Shown: positions 63,902 through 64,000 of the stretch, piece after piece
Position numbering within the stretch: position 1 is the first letter of the stretch
Layout: the number at the start of each line of letters is the position of its first letter
NCBI RefSeq assembly: GCF_008085915.1
Contig: NZ_VSJK01000012.1
Location: 111,202-175,201, forward strand
Source of the DNA: Oceaniovalibus sp. ACAM 378
Lineage (GTDB): Bacteria > Pseudomonadota > Alphaproteobacteria > Rhodobacterales > Rhodobacteraceae
Direction: 5' to 3'
Length of the DNA: 64,000 bases
Notes under the pieces: generated by a model
What the model saw: only the letters and a program-made list of their open reading frames with translations
The model's database searches: none
What the model was told of the DNA's origin: nothing
Made by a program: the position numbers and the translations under genes

Positions 63902-64000
63902 TTACAGCCCATTGAGAACGCTGCATAAGAATGCCTCATCCCAGCCAGCTCGCTTGAGTTTGATGCTGAGAGAGCCTTTGGATGTGTCGCGTCGGACGAC
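63902..64000 (-). CDS. C-terminal end of an opposite-strand reading frame, possibly a transposase
   Basis: Read from the window edge inward, an open frame of 32 codons ends RDTSKGSLSIKLKRAGW...VLNGL and a TAA at 63902. I do not recognise the family. Its stop lies about 25 bases from the point where senC similarity is lost, which is the usual distance from a transposase stop to the end of an insertion sequence. The transposase identity is inference only. Confidence 0.35.
   Translation of the reverse strand, partial: VVRRDTSKGSLSIKLKRAGWDEAFLCSVLNGL

Noticed and set aside
1..64000. tRNA, rRNA, CRISPR arrays and riboswitches
   Set aside because: Intergenic gaps are short; none showed a cloverleaf, spaced direct repeats or a riboswitch-like leader that I could support by eye.

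Overview
The window looks like chromosomal DNA of a marine-type Rhodobacterales (roseobacter group) alphaproteobacterium. Most of it is GC-rich, and neighbourhoods typical of that order are recognisable: rho-mnmE-mnmG-rsmG-parA-parB, maf-aroE-coaE-dnaQ / secB, fxsA / Tim44-mltA-smr, hslV-hslU, trxA-addA-addB-murU-amgK-tsaE, and regB divergent from senC. About 60 protein genes can be supported. No rRNA, tRNA or CRISPR array was seen.

Layout. 0-4.7 kb: an oligopeptide-type ABC importer operon on the minus strand (permease B, permease C, fused double ATPase, Tat-exported binding protein cut by the window edge). 4.7-11.9 kb: pip, ubiG, grxC-comF, an NDUFAF5-like methyltransferase relative, hemH, a 60-residue exported peptide, and two L,D-transpeptidases flanking a CAP-domain lipoprotein. 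11.9-20.5 kb: a long minus-strand run with a bacterial voltage-gated sodium channel, an RNA m5U methyltransferase, two half-size ABC exporters, cca, a CoA-type Nudix hydrolase and hslO. 20.6-31.5 kb: a second Nudix protein, a response-regulator/PP2C phosphatase divergent from a lone Hpt protein, ilvA, argG, a sulfotransferase-like gene, mutS, hrcA-grpE, then rph-rdgB-hemW.

33-41 kb is the chromosome origin/partition region. parB, parA, rsmG, mnmG, mnmE, rho and hemJ all run leftward. A 409-base intergenic stretch carrying several DnaA-box-like sequences and an AT-rich patch follows, and maf-aroE-coaE-dnaQ run rightward from it. Two perfect 16-base parS palindromes lie inside the start regions of mnmG and rsmG. 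The DNA from about 33 to 40 kb is visibly less GC-rich than its surroundings.

43-60 kb holds secretion, envelope, proteolysis and repair genes. It includes a tightly overlapping minus-strand chain from tsaE through the peptidoglycan-recycling pair amgK-murU to addB-addA. 60-64 kb holds a PAS-only membrane protein preceded by a perfect CtrA-type site, the redox sensor kinase regB, and a divergent senC start. The senC similarity stops abruptly near 63,878, where an opposite-strand reading frame ends about 25 bases inside the foreign segment. This is most simply explained by an insertion element disrupting senC. I found no wholly new multi-gene system. The most unusual items are the broken senC, the parS-in-start-codon arrangement, the CtrA-linked PAS protein and the PP2C/Hpt pair.
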